From JBBSGC01 sp038254525 (GTDB lineage Bacteria > Actinomycetota > Actinomycetes > Propionibacteriales > Nocardioidaceae): a DNA stretch of 61,946 nt. The translations under genes were made by a program, and so were the position numbers. Numbering within the stretch: position 1 is the first letter of the stretch; each line of letters starts with the position of its first letter. The notes under the pieces were generated by a model. The model was not told the DNA's origin, did no database searches, and saw only the letters and a program-made list of their open reading frames with translations. The stretch spans positions 1 to 61,946 of the forward strand of contig JBBSGC010000001.1 of assembly GCA_038254525.1 (NCBI GenBank), given 5' to 3'. Shown in pieces: positions 1-8,045 of this stretch.

Positions 1-309
1 GGGTACGTCGAGCGGGACGGTCCCGAGGATCTGATGGACCCGCACGGAAGAGGTCCGGCGTTCTACGTCGCGCAGATGGACGCGCCACGTGCGCAGCGCA
101 ACCGGATCCACGTCGATGTCTACGCGCCGTACGACCAGGCCGAGGCGCGGATCGCGGCCGGCGGCCACCTGGTAGCCGACGAGTACGCGCCGGAGTGGTG
201 GGTGCTGGCCGACGCCGAGGGCAACGAGGCTTGCGTCGCCACCTTTGGCTGGATCGGACCCGAACCCCTTAGACAAGCCGTGCACGCGGACGGTGATGAC
301 GAAGGTTGA
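1..309 (+). CDS. VOC-fold (glyoxalase-like) protein, 3' part only
   Basis: The frame is open from the first base, so the start lies outside the window; 102 residues are visible. They look like the C-terminal half of a glyoxalase/VOC-superfamily protein: NRIHVDVYAPYDQAEARI forms a strand plus helix, and WWVLADAEGNEACV is the 'LADPEGNEFC'-type closing strand whose Glu often binds metal. Such small proteins are usually annotated as lactoylglutathione-lyase-like, and the substrate of this one cannot be told. It is followed by a 127-bp gap before an unrelated HNH gene, so context gives no hint of function. Confidence 0.7.
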   Translation, partial: GYVERDGPEDLMDPHGRGPAFYVAQMDAPRAQRNRIHVDVYAPYDQAEARIAAGGHLVADEYAPEWWVLADAEGNEACVATFGWIGPEPLRQAVHADGDDEG

Positions 310-436
310 GCAGGTGGTGCCGGCGTGGCCCTAGTCGGCTGTGCGAGTCACCGACGGCGGCGTTGGTAACGCCGGCGTCCACAGCCTATCGAATCCATGT
401 TCGCTTCTGTCGGTGCGCGTCTCTATCGTGTTTGGT

Positions 437-1861
437 ATGAGCAGTGCTGTTGTGCAGGCGATGGCGCCGGAGCCGGACTGGCGGCATCCGATTGCGTCCT
501 GCCTCGACGCCGTGGACGCCGCGCTGGTGGACGTGACCGATGTTGGCTGCTGGTCACTGGCGGATGTGGAGGTGAGCGAGCTGCTACGCCGGGCAGAGGG
601 GGCGGGCGCCCGGTTGGTCGAGCTGCGGTTGCGGCTTGTTCGTGCGGCTGACGCCCGAGATCTGGCGAAGGCGAGCGCGGCAACGTCGACCTCGGCGTGG
701 TTGCGGTCGTTGACTCGGGTGTCGCGGGCCGTGGCGGGTGCCGATGTGCGACTGGCCGCGGCGTTGGCTGCCGATGCCGAAGCCACTCGGCGGGCACTCG
801 CCGCGGGCAGGGTGAATGTCGAGCAGGCGCAGGTGATCACCTCGGCGCTGGCTGCTCTACCGGCCGAGGTGTCGGTCAGCGACCGAACCCAAGCGGAGGG
901 CTGGCTGATCGAGCAGGCGCAGCTGTTTGCTCCTGAGCAGCTGGCCCGGCTCGGCAAGCGGGTCTTCGAGGTGATCGCCCCCGAGCAGGCCGATGCCCAC
1001 GAGGGCCAGCTGTTGGAGGCGGAGGAGCGCCGCGCCCGCCAGCTGAGCCGGCTGGCGATGCGCCGCTGCGGTGATGGCACCACGGCCGGGTACTTCCGGC
1101 TGCCAGACGCCCAGGCCGACATGCTGCAGGCAGCTCTGGACGCGATCTGTGCGCCTCGCCGTGGCAGCCGCGGGCTGCGAGGGACGGCGTTCGACTGGGC
1201 CAACGGTCCGGCTGGCGACCCGCCTGGCGACCCGCCTGGCGACCCGGCTCGCGGGCAGGTTGCAGGACCGGAGCGGTTGCCCTACCCGGTTCGGCTCGGT
1301 CTGGGGTTCGGCGAGCTGATTGAGCACCTACCGGTCGACCGGCTACCTCAGCACGGGGGGACCAGCGCCACGGTGGCCGTCACCATCGACTACGAGCAGC
1401 TCCGTGGTTGTCTCGGCGCCGCCGAGCTGTCCACCGGCACGCGGATCAGTGCCGCGCAAGCCCGCCGGCTGGCTTGCAACGCGGGGTTGCTACCTCTGGT
1501 GCTGTCCGGCCGCTCGACCATCCTGGACCTCGGCCGTGAGCAGCGGCTCTTTGACCGCTACCAGCGACTCGCGCTTGGTGTCCGCGACCGGGGGTGTGTC
1601 TTCCCCGGCTGCGATCGGCCACCGTCGTTCTGCGAAGCCCACCACAACTGTCCCTGGTCATCGGGTGGCGCCACCGGCCTCCACAACGCTGCCCTGCTGT
1701 GCTCCTGGCACCACCACCTGGTCCACGCCGATGGCTGGACCGTCCGGCTCGCCATCAACGGCTACCCCGAGCTCGTCCCACCCGACGCTGCTGGAGCGAC
1801 CTCTCGGCCCCAACAACACCAACGTTTCCGCCAGTTCGCCACTGACCCACCCGGCGGCTGA
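437..1861 (+). CDS. DUF222 / HNH endonuclease domain protein (13E12 repeat family)
   Basis: A 474-residue protein of the actinobacterial 13E12 family. The N-terminal two thirds are an Ala/Leu/Arg-rich helical DUF222 region. Near residue 387 an HNH nuclease motif begins: C-x4-C (CVFPGC), then EAHH, a Gly-rich turn with an Asn (GGATGLHN), and LCSWHHHLVH. HNH domains cut nucleic acids with one metal ion, but the role of this family is unknown; it is common and multicopy in actinobacteria and has been linked to mobile DNA. The frame stays open to 341, but the ATG at 437 fits the domain start better. A 12-bp triplicated unit encodes Gly-Asp-Pro-Pro repeats between the two domains. A frameshifted relative lies at 56230-57547. 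Confidence 0.85.
   Translation: MSSAVVQAMAPEPDWRHPIASCLDAVDAALVDVTDVGCWSLADVEVSELLRRAEGAGARLVELRLRLVRAADARDLAKASAATSTSAWLRSLTRVSRAVAGADVRLAAALAADAEATRRALAAGRVNVEQAQVITSALAALPAEVSVSDRTQAEGWLIEQAQLFAPEQLARLGKRVFEVIAPEQADAHEGQLLEAEERRARQLSRLAMRRCGDGTTAGYFRLPDAQADMLQAALDAICAPRRGSRGLRGTAFDWANGPAGDPPGDPPGDPARGQVAGPERLPYPVRLGLGFGELIEHLPVDRLPQHGGTSATVAVTIDYEQLRGCLGAAELSTGTRISAAQARRLACNAGLLPLVLSGRSTILDLGREQRLFDRYQRLALGVRDRGCVFPGCDRPPSFCEAHHNCPWSSGGATGLHNAALLCSWHHHLVHADGWTVRLAINGYPELVPPDAAGATSRPQQHQRFRQFATDPPGG
1212..1247 (+). repeat. 12-bp tandem repeat x3 inside the HNH gene
   Basis: Three consecutive copies of CTGGCGACCCGC (last copy ends GG) encode a Gly-Asp-Pro-Pro linker between DUF222 and the HNH domain. 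The period is a multiple of three, so copy changes would keep the frame. Confidence 0.85.
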
Positions 1862-1874
1862 CCTGACGGATAAC

Positions 1875-2429
1875 GTGAGCACCGTGGCCACCTGGATATC
1901 GCTGCTGCGGGCCATCAACCTCGGGAGTCGCAACCAGGTGTCGATGCCGGCCCTACGCCGCGCCCTTGAAGCGGACGGTTTCTGCGACGTCCGAACCCAC
2001 CTCCAGAGCGGCAACGTCGTCGCTGAGTCGGTGCACCGTAGCCCGGCGAAGGTGGCCGAGAGCGTCAACGCGGTGGTCAAGCAGGAGTTCGGGCTCGATG
2101 TCCCGGTCATCGTGCGTACCGCAGAGCAGCTGCGGCATGTGGTTGAGGCCAACCCATTTCCTGAGGCGGCGCGTGAGCGCCCGAAGATCTTGCACGTGTC
2201 GTTCCTCGCTGCTATTCCCGCTGCCGCCGGCGTACAGACACTGGTCGACCACGAGCTGACCCGACAGGTGTGCCGGGTCGAGGGCGACAACCTCTACATC
2301 GACTACGTCGACGGTGTGCACACCAGCAAGCTGACCTCCGCCTTCTTCGCCCGAAGGCTCGGTGTCGACGGCACCGCCCGGAACTGGCGCACCGTGCTGG
2401 CACTGGTGGAGCTGACTGGGTGGGGATGA
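1875..2429 (+). CDS. DUF1697 family protein
   Basis: A 184-residue protein, matching the usual length of the family. It opens with the typical WISLLRAINLGSRNQVSMP pattern (family consensus 'LLRGINVGG.N.v.M'), then has LQSGNVV, the NPFPE segment, and near the end the conserved TRNWRTV-type motif (ARNWRTVLAL). DUF1697 proteins are compact alpha/beta proteins with no established biochemical role. GTG at 1875 is taken as the start, 13 bp after the HNH stop; a GTG at 1884 is also possible. The upstream frame is open but overlaps the HNH gene and is not conserved in kind. Confidence 0.82.
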   Translation: MSTVATWISLLRAINLGSRNQVSMPALRRALEADGFCDVRTHLQSGNVVAESVHRSPAKVAESVNAVVKQEFGLDVPVIVRTAEQLRHVVEANPFPEAARERPKILHVSFLAAIPAAAGVQTLVDHELTRQVCRVEGDNLYIDYVDGVHTSKLTSAFFARRLGVDGTARNWRTVLALVELTGWG

Positions 2430-2471
2430 CTGGACGGCATGGCTCGGGGACGCCTCGCTAGGCTGCGGGCC

Positions 2472-3251
2472 GTGCGCATCGCGAGATTCTCCCAGGATGA
2501 CGAAACCCGCTTCGCGCTCGTGGGTGCTGACAATGGCGTCGAGACGCTTGCTGTGCTGGCAGGGGACCCGCTGTACGTCGGCATCTCCCTGACGGGTGAG
2601 AAGGTGCCGGTCGACGACGTACGCCTGGTCGCCCCGGTGCTGCCGCGAAGCAAGGTGGTTGGCATCGGGCGTAACTACGCAGACCACGCCGCCGAGCTCG
2701 CCCACGACCTGCCGGTCGAGCCGCTGGTGTTTCTCAAGCCCAACACGTCGGTCATCGGTCCCGGCGACCCGATCGTCCACCCCTCGCAGACGCAGGAGCT
2801 GCACTACGAGGGCGAGCTCGCTGTCGTGATCGGCCGGATCTGCCGCCAGGTGCCCGTCGAAGCCGTGGCAAAGGTTGTCCTCGGCTACACGGTGGGCAAC
2901 GACGTGACGGCGCGCGACCTCCAGCGCAGCGACGACCAGTGGACGCGAGCGAAGGGGTTCGACACCTTCTGCCCACTGGGACCATGGGTCGAGACCGACC
3001 TGGACGTTGGTGACCTCGCCATCCGAACGCTGCTCGGCGACGAGCTGCGGCAGGACGGACGCACCTCGCAGATGATCTTCGACGTGCCGACCCTGGTGTC
3101 TTATGTGTCAGGGTTCATGACTTTGTTGCCCGGCGACGTCATCCTCACCGGCACCCCGTCCGGTGTGGGCCGGATGCAACCGGGGGAGCACGTGTCCGTC
3201 ACGGTTGAGGGCATCGGGACGCTGACCAACCCGGTCGTCTCCGATGACTGA
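2472..3251 (+). CDS. Fumarylacetoacetate hydrolase family protein
   Basis: A 259-residue FAH-domain protein. The family core is clear: VVGIGRNYADHAAEL, PLVFLKPNTSVIGPGDPI, the metal site ELHYEGELAVVIG (Glu-x-Glu), GYTVGNDVTARDLQ with the third acidic ligand, and the end motif GDVILTGTPSGVG. Members cleave or hydrate acylpyruvates and related 2-oxo acids with Mg2+/Mn2+; the substrate here is not given by sequence. GTG at 2472 yields the usual N-terminus MRIARF, while an ATG at 2439 would add 11 unconserved residues. Its 3' end overlaps gltX by 8 bp, so the two are probably co-transcribed; an FAH gene just before gltX is common in actinobacteria. Confidence 0.88.
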   Translation: MRIARFSQDDETRFALVGADNGVETLAVLAGDPLYVGISLTGEKVPVDDVRLVAPVLPRSKVVGIGRNYADHAAELAHDLPVEPLVFLKPNTSVIGPGDPIVHPSQTQELHYEGELAVVIGRICRQVPVEAVAKVVLGYTVGNDVTARDLQRSDDQWTRAKGFDTFCPLGPWVETDLDVGDLAIRTLLGDELRQDGRTSQMIFDVPTLVSYVSGFMTLLPGDVILTGTPSGVGRMQPGEHVSVTVEGIGTLTNPVVSDD

Positions 3252-4767
3252 CGATCTCGCGGCTGGCGGTCTGGCGGCTGGCGTTGTCCGCGTCCGGTTC
3301 AGCCCGTCCCCGACCGGGAACCTGCACGTCGGCAACGTCCGCACGGCGTTGTTCAACTGGGCCTACGCCCGGCACACGGGCGGGTCGTTTGTGTTCCGGG
3401 TCGAGGACACCGACGCCGCCCGGGACAGCGAGGAGTCGTATCGGGGCTTGCTGGACTCGCTGCGCTGGCTCGGCCTGGACTGGGACGAGGGGCCGGAGGT
3501 CGGCGGGGACTACGGTCCCTACCGGCAGTCCGAGCGGACCCAGATCTATACCGAGGTGGCCGCGCAGCTGCGGCAGTCTGATCGTGCCTACGACTGCTAC
3601 TGCAGCCAGGAGGAGCTCGAGCAGCGTCGGGAGGAGGCGCGGGCACAGGGACGCTCCAGCGGTTACGACGGCCACTGCCGGGCGTTGAGCGACGACGAGA
3701 CGGCGGCCTATCGAGCCGCGGGACGCGAGCCGGTGCTGCGGTTCCTGATGCCCGACACCGCGATCACCTTCACGGACCTGGTGCGCGGCGAGATCAGCTT
3801 CGATCCCCAACACGTCAGCGACTATGTGCTCGTCCGCGCCAACGGGCGGCCGCTCTACACCCTTACCAACCCCGTGGACGACGCGCTGATGGGCATCACA
3901 CATGTGCTGCGAGGTGAGGACCTGCTCAGCTCGACGCCTCGCCAGCTGCCGCTCCACGAGGCACTTCGTGAGCTCGGGCTGAGCACCGGCGAGGTACCTG
4001 CCTACGGCCACCTGCCGTTCGTGATGGGGCAGGGCAACCACAAGCTGGCCAAGAAGCTGTCAAAGCGCGACCCGGGCGGTGGCCTGCTGAGCTATCGCGA
4101 GCGCGGCTTCCTGCCCGAGGGTCTGCTCAACTATCTCGCGCTCCTGGGATGGTCCATCGGCGGGGACCGCGAGGTTTTCAGCCTGGTGGAGATGGCAACA
4201 GCCTTCGATGTTGCCCGGGTCAACCCCAACCCGGCCCAGTTCGATCTGAAGAAGTGCGAGGCGATCAACGGCCAGCACGTACGGTTGCTCGACAGTGCCG
4301 ACCTCGCCCGGCGGCTGGTCCCGTACCTGCAGCAGATCGGCGCGCTGACTGAACAGGTGAGCGAGGGGGAGCATGCGCTGCTGCGGGCCGCGGCACCACT
4401 GGTCCAGGAGCGCATGGCGGTGCTCACCGAGGGGGCGGACATGCTGCGGTTCCTCTTCGTGTCCGAAGCTGACTTCACCGTCGACGCCACCGACGCCGCA
4501 CGCACCCTTGCCGGCGAGGGGGGCGACGTGGTGCGCACCGCCCACGAGTCGTTGGCCGACCTTGAGGAGTGGTCGACTGTGACCATCGAGACCGCCCTGC
4601 GGGAAAGCCTGGTCGAGCAGCGTGGGCTCAAGCCACGGCACGCGTTCGGACCGGTGCGGGTCGCCGTGACGGGTGCGCGCATCTCGCCACCGCTGTTCGA
4701 GTCGATGGCGCTGCTCGGCCGCGAGCGATCGCTGGGTCGGCTGCAACGAGCAGTCGATCCAGCTTGA
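3244..4767 (+). CDS. gltX: Glutamyl-tRNA synthetase
   Basis: A 507-residue class I aminoacyl-tRNA synthetase that attaches Glu to tRNA in the cytosol. The HIGH-type signature is SPSPTGNLHVGN (residues 20-31) and the KMSKS-type loop is KLSKR (about 271-275); VEDTDAARD and TNPVDDALMGITHVLRGEDLLSSTPRQ are typical GluRS segments. Actinobacteria generally lack GlnRS and use a non-discriminating GluRS plus GatCAB, so this enzyme probably also mischarges tRNA-Gln. Both tRNA-Gln and tRNA-Glu genes follow directly downstream. The ATG overlaps the preceding hydrolase gene by 8 bp. Confidence 0.97.
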   Translation: MTDDLAAGGLAAGVVRVRFSPSPTGNLHVGNVRTALFNWAYARHTGGSFVFRVEDTDAARDSEESYRGLLDSLRWLGLDWDEGPEVGGDYGPYRQSERTQIYTEVAAQLRQSDRAYDCYCSQEELEQRREEARAQGRSSGYDGHCRALSDDETAAYRAAGREPVLRFLMPDTAITFTDLVRGEISFDPQHVSDYVLVRANGRPLYTLTNPVDDALMGITHVLRGEDLLSSTPRQLPLHEALRELGLSTGEVPAYGHLPFVMGQGNHKLAKKLSKRDPGGGLLSYRERGFLPEGLLNYLALLGWSIGGDREVFSLVEMATAFDVARVNPNPAQFDLKKCEAINGQHVRLLDSADLARRLVPYLQQIGALTEQVSEGEHALLRAAAPLVQERMAVLTEGADMLRFLFVSEADFTVDATDAARTLAGEGGDVVRTAHESLADLEEWSTVTIETALRESLVEQRGLKPRHAFGPVRVAVTGARISPPLFESMALLGRERSLGRLQRAVDPA

Positions 4768-4831
4768 CTGACGTCGCTTGACTGAAGCGGCCTGACTGAA
4801 GCTTCAGCTGCACCGAAGCTGCCGTCGGGTT

Positions 4832-4859
4832 TTGTGGCCCTCCGCGGCTCGGGTATCGT
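4832..4859 (+). promoter_or_regulatory. Candidate promoter of tRNA-Gln
   Basis: TTGTGG (-35) and TATCGT (-10) are separated by 16 bp, 29 bp before the first tRNA base. The gltX-tRNA gap (4768-4888) also holds repeated CTTGACTGA-like units and a perfect 12-bp palindrome CTGAAGCTTCAG at 4796-4807, with no clear terminator. Confidence 0.4.
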
Positions 4860-4888
4860 TCCGGCTTGGTTTCGTCCGCGGAGCCCCC

Positions 4889-4960
4889 TGGGGTATGGGG
4901 TAATTGGCAGCCCGACTGGTTCTGGTCCAGTTAGTCTAGGTTCGAGTCCTAGTACCCCAG
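4889..4960 (+). tRNA. tRNA-Gln (anticodon CTG)
   Basis: A 72-nt cloverleaf. The acceptor arm TGGGGTA pairs with TACCCCA, with discriminator G. The D-arm is GGG...CCC, the anticodon stem ACTGG/CCAGT encloses loop TTCTGGT (anticodon CTG, codon CAG), and the T-arm CTAGG/CCTAG has loop TTCGAGT. CCA is not encoded. It lies between gltX and tRNA-Glu, so the synthetase likely to charge it is encoded next door. Confidence 0.95.
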
Positions 4961-4963
4961 CGA

Positions 4964-4992
4964 TTGGACCGCTTCGGCCCCTCGGGTAGAGT
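4964..4992 (+). promoter_or_regulatory. Candidate promoter of tRNA-Glu
   Basis: TTGGAC and TAGAGT are separated by exactly 17 bp, a good sigma-A-type match, ending 13 bp before the first base of tRNA-Glu. This suggests the second tRNA has its own promoter instead of depending only on read-through from tRNA-Gln. Confidence 0.5.
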
Positions 4993-5005
4993 CCAGTCCG
5001 CTCAC

Positions 5006-5078
5006 GGCCCCGTTGTGTAGCGGCCTAGCACGCCGCCCTCTCAAGGCGGTAGCGCCGGTTCGAATCCGGTCGGGGCTA
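5006..5078 (+). tRNA. tRNA-Glu (anticodon CTC)
   Basis: A 73-nt cloverleaf. Acceptor GGCCCCG pairs with CGGGGCT (first pair G-T, as usual for actinobacterial tRNA-Glu), with discriminator A. The D-arm is GTGT...GCAC, the anticodon stem CCGCC/GGCGG encloses CTCTCAA (anticodon CTC, codon GAG), and the T-loop is TTCGAAT. CCA is not encoded. Confidence 0.95.
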
Positions 5079-5144
5079 CGTGCGGCAGCAGGCTCGGACC
5101 TGGTCCGAGCCTTTCTGCGTCCTCGGCTACGCGTGAGTTGCCGG

Positions 5145-5190
5145 TCGGGGGTTGCCACGGTCGGGGTTGCTACGGTCGGGGTTGCCACGG
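5145..5190 (+). repeat. 15-bp tandem repeat x3 before the alkylation-repair gene
   Basis: Three head-to-tail copies of TCGGGGTTGCCACGG (the first has one extra G, the second has T for C) lie in the gap between tRNA-Glu and the Ada/AlkA gene. They would be in an open frame if that gene started further upstream, but the start is more likely after them. Confidence 0.8.
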
Positions 5191-5270
5191 CCGGGTCAGG
5201 ATCGGGGGTCACGTCCGATTCCCGCCAGCGCCTACGCCGGCCAATGCGTCAAGATGCAGCCTTGGCGACA

Positions 5271-6794
5271 ATGACTGCAGTTCAATCGGTGCACCGTGAC
5301 GAGGAACGGTGCTACCGCGCGGTGATGAGCCGGGACCCGCGCTTCGACGGCATCTTCTTCACCGGCGTACGCACGACGGGCAGCTACTGCCGCCCGTCCT
5401 GCCCAGCCACGACGCCCCGTCGGCACAACGTGACCTTCTTCGCCACGACAGCGGCCGCACACGCCGCAGGTCTGCGTGCCTGTCGACGGTGCCGGCCAGA
5501 CGCGGTGCCGGGATCTCCGGAGTGGGACGTGCGCGCGGACACCGTCGGGCGCGCTATGCGGCTGATCCGTGACGGGGTCGTCGAGCGCGAGGGCGTGACC
5601 GGCCTGGCCGCCCGACTGGGCTACTCCACGCGGCACCTCCACCGGCTGATGGTCGTCGAGCTTGGAGCCGGGCCGCTGTCCATCGCCCGGGCTCAACGGG
5701 CGCATGCGGCCCGGCTGCTGGCCGAGACCACCGACCTGCCGTTCGCCGATGTCGCCTTCGCGGCGGGGTTCTCCTCGGTTCGTCAGTTCAACGAGACCAT
5801 GCAGGAGATCTACGCCGCCACCCCGAGCCGGTTGCGTGCCCGGCGCGGGAGCCGGCTGCACGGCTGTGGACACGGGCGGGTACGCCTGCGGCTGGCGGTG
5901 CGGCGCCCCTACGCCGCAGACGCCGCGCTCGCCTTTCTCGCCAGCCGCGCGGTCCCAGGGCTCGAGGAGCTCCACGCGGGCACGTACTCGCGGTTGCTGC
6001 CGTTGCCGCACGGCACCGGCGTGGCATCCTTGACGCCCGCCGCGGACTACGTCGATGCCGTGCTCGAGCTGTCCGAGCTGCGGGACCTGGCAGTTGCCGT
6101 GCAGCGTTGCAGAGCACTTCTTGACCTGGACGCCGATCCGGTAGCCGTGGGCGAAGTGCTCGCTGCAGATCCGGCTCTGGAGCCTCTGGCCCGCACCTGT
6201 CCCGGCATTCGAGTACCCGGGCACATCGACGGCTTCGAGCTCTCCGTACGGGCGGTGCTCGGCCAGCAGGTCAGCGTGCGTCGTGCGCGCGACCTGGTGA
6301 CTGCGGTGGTGGCGAATCATGGCCGGCGGCTGCCCACAGAGACCGGACGCCTTGGCGAGCTGTCGACGTTCCCTACCCCGGAGCAGCTGGCGCAGGCCGA
6401 CCCGGCGACGTTCGGCGTGCCGCAGGTCCGCGGCCGGGCGGTCGTCGCGCTGGCCGAGGCGGTCGCCGACGGACGTGTCGAGCTCGGTCCCGGGGTCGAT
6501 CGGGTGGCTGCCATCGCAGCGCTCGAGACCGTGCCCGGCATCGGTCCGTGGACCGCGGGCTACATCGCGATGCGCGGCCTCGGCGATCCAGACCAGTTCC
6601 TGGCCGGCGACGTCGTCGTCCGCAACGCGATGCGCTCGCCGGGTCTTCCCACGGTCACCGCCGTTGCTGCCGAGCACGCCCGACGCTGGCGGCCGTGGCG
6701 GTCCTACGCCGTCATGCACCTGTGGCGGCACGCTTCGGGCGCGGAGCCGCGCGGGCACAGCGCATGCTTGGAGCACGAGGAGGAGAGGCCGTGA
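5271..6794 (+). CDS. Ada-type/AlkA fusion: DNA-3-methyladenine glycosylase with Ada zinc and AraC domains
   Basis: A 507-residue three-part repair protein. Residues 1-80 are an Ada metal domain with cysteines at 40, 44, 71 and 74, the same spacing as the four zinc-binding Cys of E. coli Ada, one of which takes methyl groups from phosphotriesters. An AraC-type helix-turn-helix region follows (about 90-185), then an AlkA N-domain and an HhH-GPD glycosylase with VPGIGPWTAGYIAMRGLGD and catalytic Asp447 in FLAGDVVVRN. It should remove alkylated bases and regulate its own response. Missing is the O6-methylguanine transferase half of Ada, which is the next gene, overlapping by 4 bp. The open frame extends to 5013 over tRNA-Glu, so ATG 5271 (or 5244) is preferred. 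Confidence 0.9.
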   Translation: MTAVQSVHRDEERCYRAVMSRDPRFDGIFFTGVRTTGSYCRPSCPATTPRRHNVTFFATTAAAHAAGLRACRRCRPDAVPGSPEWDVRADTVGRAMRLIRDGVVEREGVTGLAARLGYSTRHLHRLMVVELGAGPLSIARAQRAHAARLLAETTDLPFADVAFAAGFSSVRQFNETMQEIYAATPSRLRARRGSRLHGCGHGRVRLRLAVRRPYAADAALAFLASRAVPGLEELHAGTYSRLLPLPHGTGVASLTPAADYVDAVLELSELRDLAVAVQRCRALLDLDADPVAVGEVLAADPALEPLARTCPGIRVPGHIDGFELSVRAVLGQQVSVRRARDLVTAVVANHGRRLPTETGRLGELSTFPTPEQLAQADPATFGVPQVRGRAVVALAEAVADGRVELGPGVDRVAAIAALETVPGIGPWTAGYIAMRGLGDPDQFLAGDVVVRNAMRSPGLPTVTAVAAEHARRWRPWRSYAVMHLWRHASGAEPRGHSACLEHEEERP

Positions 6795-7303
6795 CCAGCA
6801 GCTGGCTCGACGTCCAGTCACCGATCGGTCCGCTTCGGCTTTGGAGTGACGGCGTGGGCATCAATGCCATCGAGTTCAGCCCTTTCCGACAGCTTCCCGC
6901 GAACGCGCGCGTGGCGCAGGCGCACGCACCGGCCATGCTGACGCCGGCGTTGGCGTCAGCCCAGGAGCAGCTCGCCGACTACTTCGCGGGCAGGCGACGC
7001 GACTTCGACCTCCCGCTGGCGCCGGCCGGCACGCAGTTTAGGCAACGCGTATGGGCCGCGCTGCGTCAGGTGCCCTATGCCCAGACCGTCTCGTACTGCG
7101 AGATTGCCCGCCGCCTCGGTCTGCCCCCGGGGGCCTCTCGGGCGGTTGGCTCCGCGAACGGCGCCAACCCGATCCCGATCGTGGTGCCGTGTCACCGGGT
7201 CGTCGGATCGGACGGCTCCCTCACCGGCTACGCCGGTGGGATGGGCCGCAAACGCCTGCTGCTCGACCTGGAGTCGGCTGCGGCCAAGCCAGCCTTGTTC
7301 TGA
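6791..7303 (+). CDS. ogt: Methylated-DNA--protein-cysteine methyltransferase
   Basis: A 170-residue suicide enzyme that moves a methyl group from O6-methylguanine in DNA to its own cysteine. The active site motif PCHRV is present with Cys134, preceded by ANGANPIPIVV and followed by GSLTGYAGGMGRKRLLL, all typical. GTG at 6791 forms a GTGA overlap with the stop of the Ada/AlkA fusion gene, giving translational coupling, so the two proteins together cover the activities of a split Ada protein. The reading frame is open further upstream but inside the previous gene. Confidence 0.95.
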   Translation: MTSSWLDVQSPIGPLRLWSDGVGINAIEFSPFRQLPANARVAQAHAPAMLTPALASAQEQLADYFAGRRRDFDLPLAPAGTQFRQRVWAALRQVPYAQTVSYCEIARRLGLPPGASRAVGSANGANPIPIVVPCHRVVGSDGSLTGYAGGMGRKRLLLDLESAAAKPALF

Positions 7304-7325
7304 TCCGGCCTCACTTCCGGCGGGC

Positions 7326-8045
7326 TCACTCGCCGGTCCGGCGCAGGGCCTGGGACAACCGCTCGGCCGCCGCCATGACCGCCGGCGCATGCAGGCGCCC
7401 GGGCGACCGGCTCAGCCGTTCGATCGGACCGGACACCGACACCGCTGCGACGACTCTCCCGGATGCCGAGCGCACCGGCGCGGAGACCGACGCTACGCCC
7501 ACCTCGCGTTCTCCAACGCTCTGCGCCCAGCCCCGACGACGGATACCGGCCAGGGCGGCCGCCGAGAACGCCGCGTTCTGCAGGCCCCGTTGCATCCGCT
7601 CCGGGTCTTCCCAGGCCAGCAGCACCTGTGCCGGCGAACCAGCCGTCATCGCGAGCTGGCTGCCGACCGGCACGCTGTCTCGCAGCCCGGCCGGCCGGTC
7701 CGCGGCAGCGACGCAGACCCGGAACCCGCCCTGCCGGCGGAACAGCTGTGCGGACTCGCCGGTGATGTCGCGCAGCCGCGCCAGCACCGGACTCGCCGTA
7801 GCCAGCAGCCGGTCCTCGCCGGCAGCCGCCGCCAGCTCACCGAGTCGCGGGCCCAGCGCGAACCGGCCCTGGGTGTCCCGCACAACCAGCCGGTGGTGTT
7901 CCAACGCGACGGCTAGCCGGTGCGCGGTTGGCCGCGCCAGCCCGGTGGTGGCGACCAACCCAGCCAGACTGGCCGGTCCGGACTCGAGAGCGGCCAACAC
8001 CAGCGCGGCCTTGTCGAGAACGCCGACGCCGCTGGGCTCATCCAT
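7326..8045 (-). CDS. IclR-family transcriptional regulator (NdgR-like position)
   Basis: A 239-residue regulator. The N-terminal winged helix (residues about 5-65) includes LDKAALVLAALESGPASLAGL, TTGLARPTAHRLAVALEHHRLV and GRFALGPRLGEL, the IclR signature; the C-terminal effector domain has the usual GSQLAMTAGSPAQVLLAW. In many actinobacteria an IclR gene between gltX/tRNAs and hup (NdgR in Streptomyces) is divergent from leuCD and controls amino-acid genes. Here leuCD is not present and the divergent neighbour is hup, so its target is open. ATG at 8045 is preferred over an upstream in-frame start at 8129. Confidence 0.88.
   Translation of the reverse strand: MDEPSGVGVLDKAALVLAALESGPASLAGLVATTGLARPTAHRLAVALEHHRLVVRDTQGRFALGPRLGELAAAAGEDRLLATASPVLARLRDITGESAQLFRRQGGFRVCVAAADRPAGLRDSVPVGSQLAMTAGSPAQVLLAWEDPERMQRGLQNAAFSAAALAGIRRRGWAQSVGEREVGVASVSAPVRSASGRVVAAVSVSGPIERLSRSPGRLHAPAVMAAAERLSQALRRTGE

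Noticed and set aside
331..1203. 290-residue open frame on the minus strand
   Set aside because: It is antisense to the DUF222/HNH gene, Ser/Arg/Ala-rich with no domain, and is typical of the long chance frames in GC-rich DNA.
4796..4807. CTGAAGCTTCAG as gltX terminator
   Set aside because: The palindrome has no loop and no T-run; with tRNA genes right after, read-through is as likely.
5013..5270. N-terminal extension of the Ada/AlkA gene
   Set aside because: It would begin inside tRNA-Glu and run through the 15-bp repeat; the Ada domain starts after ATG 5271.
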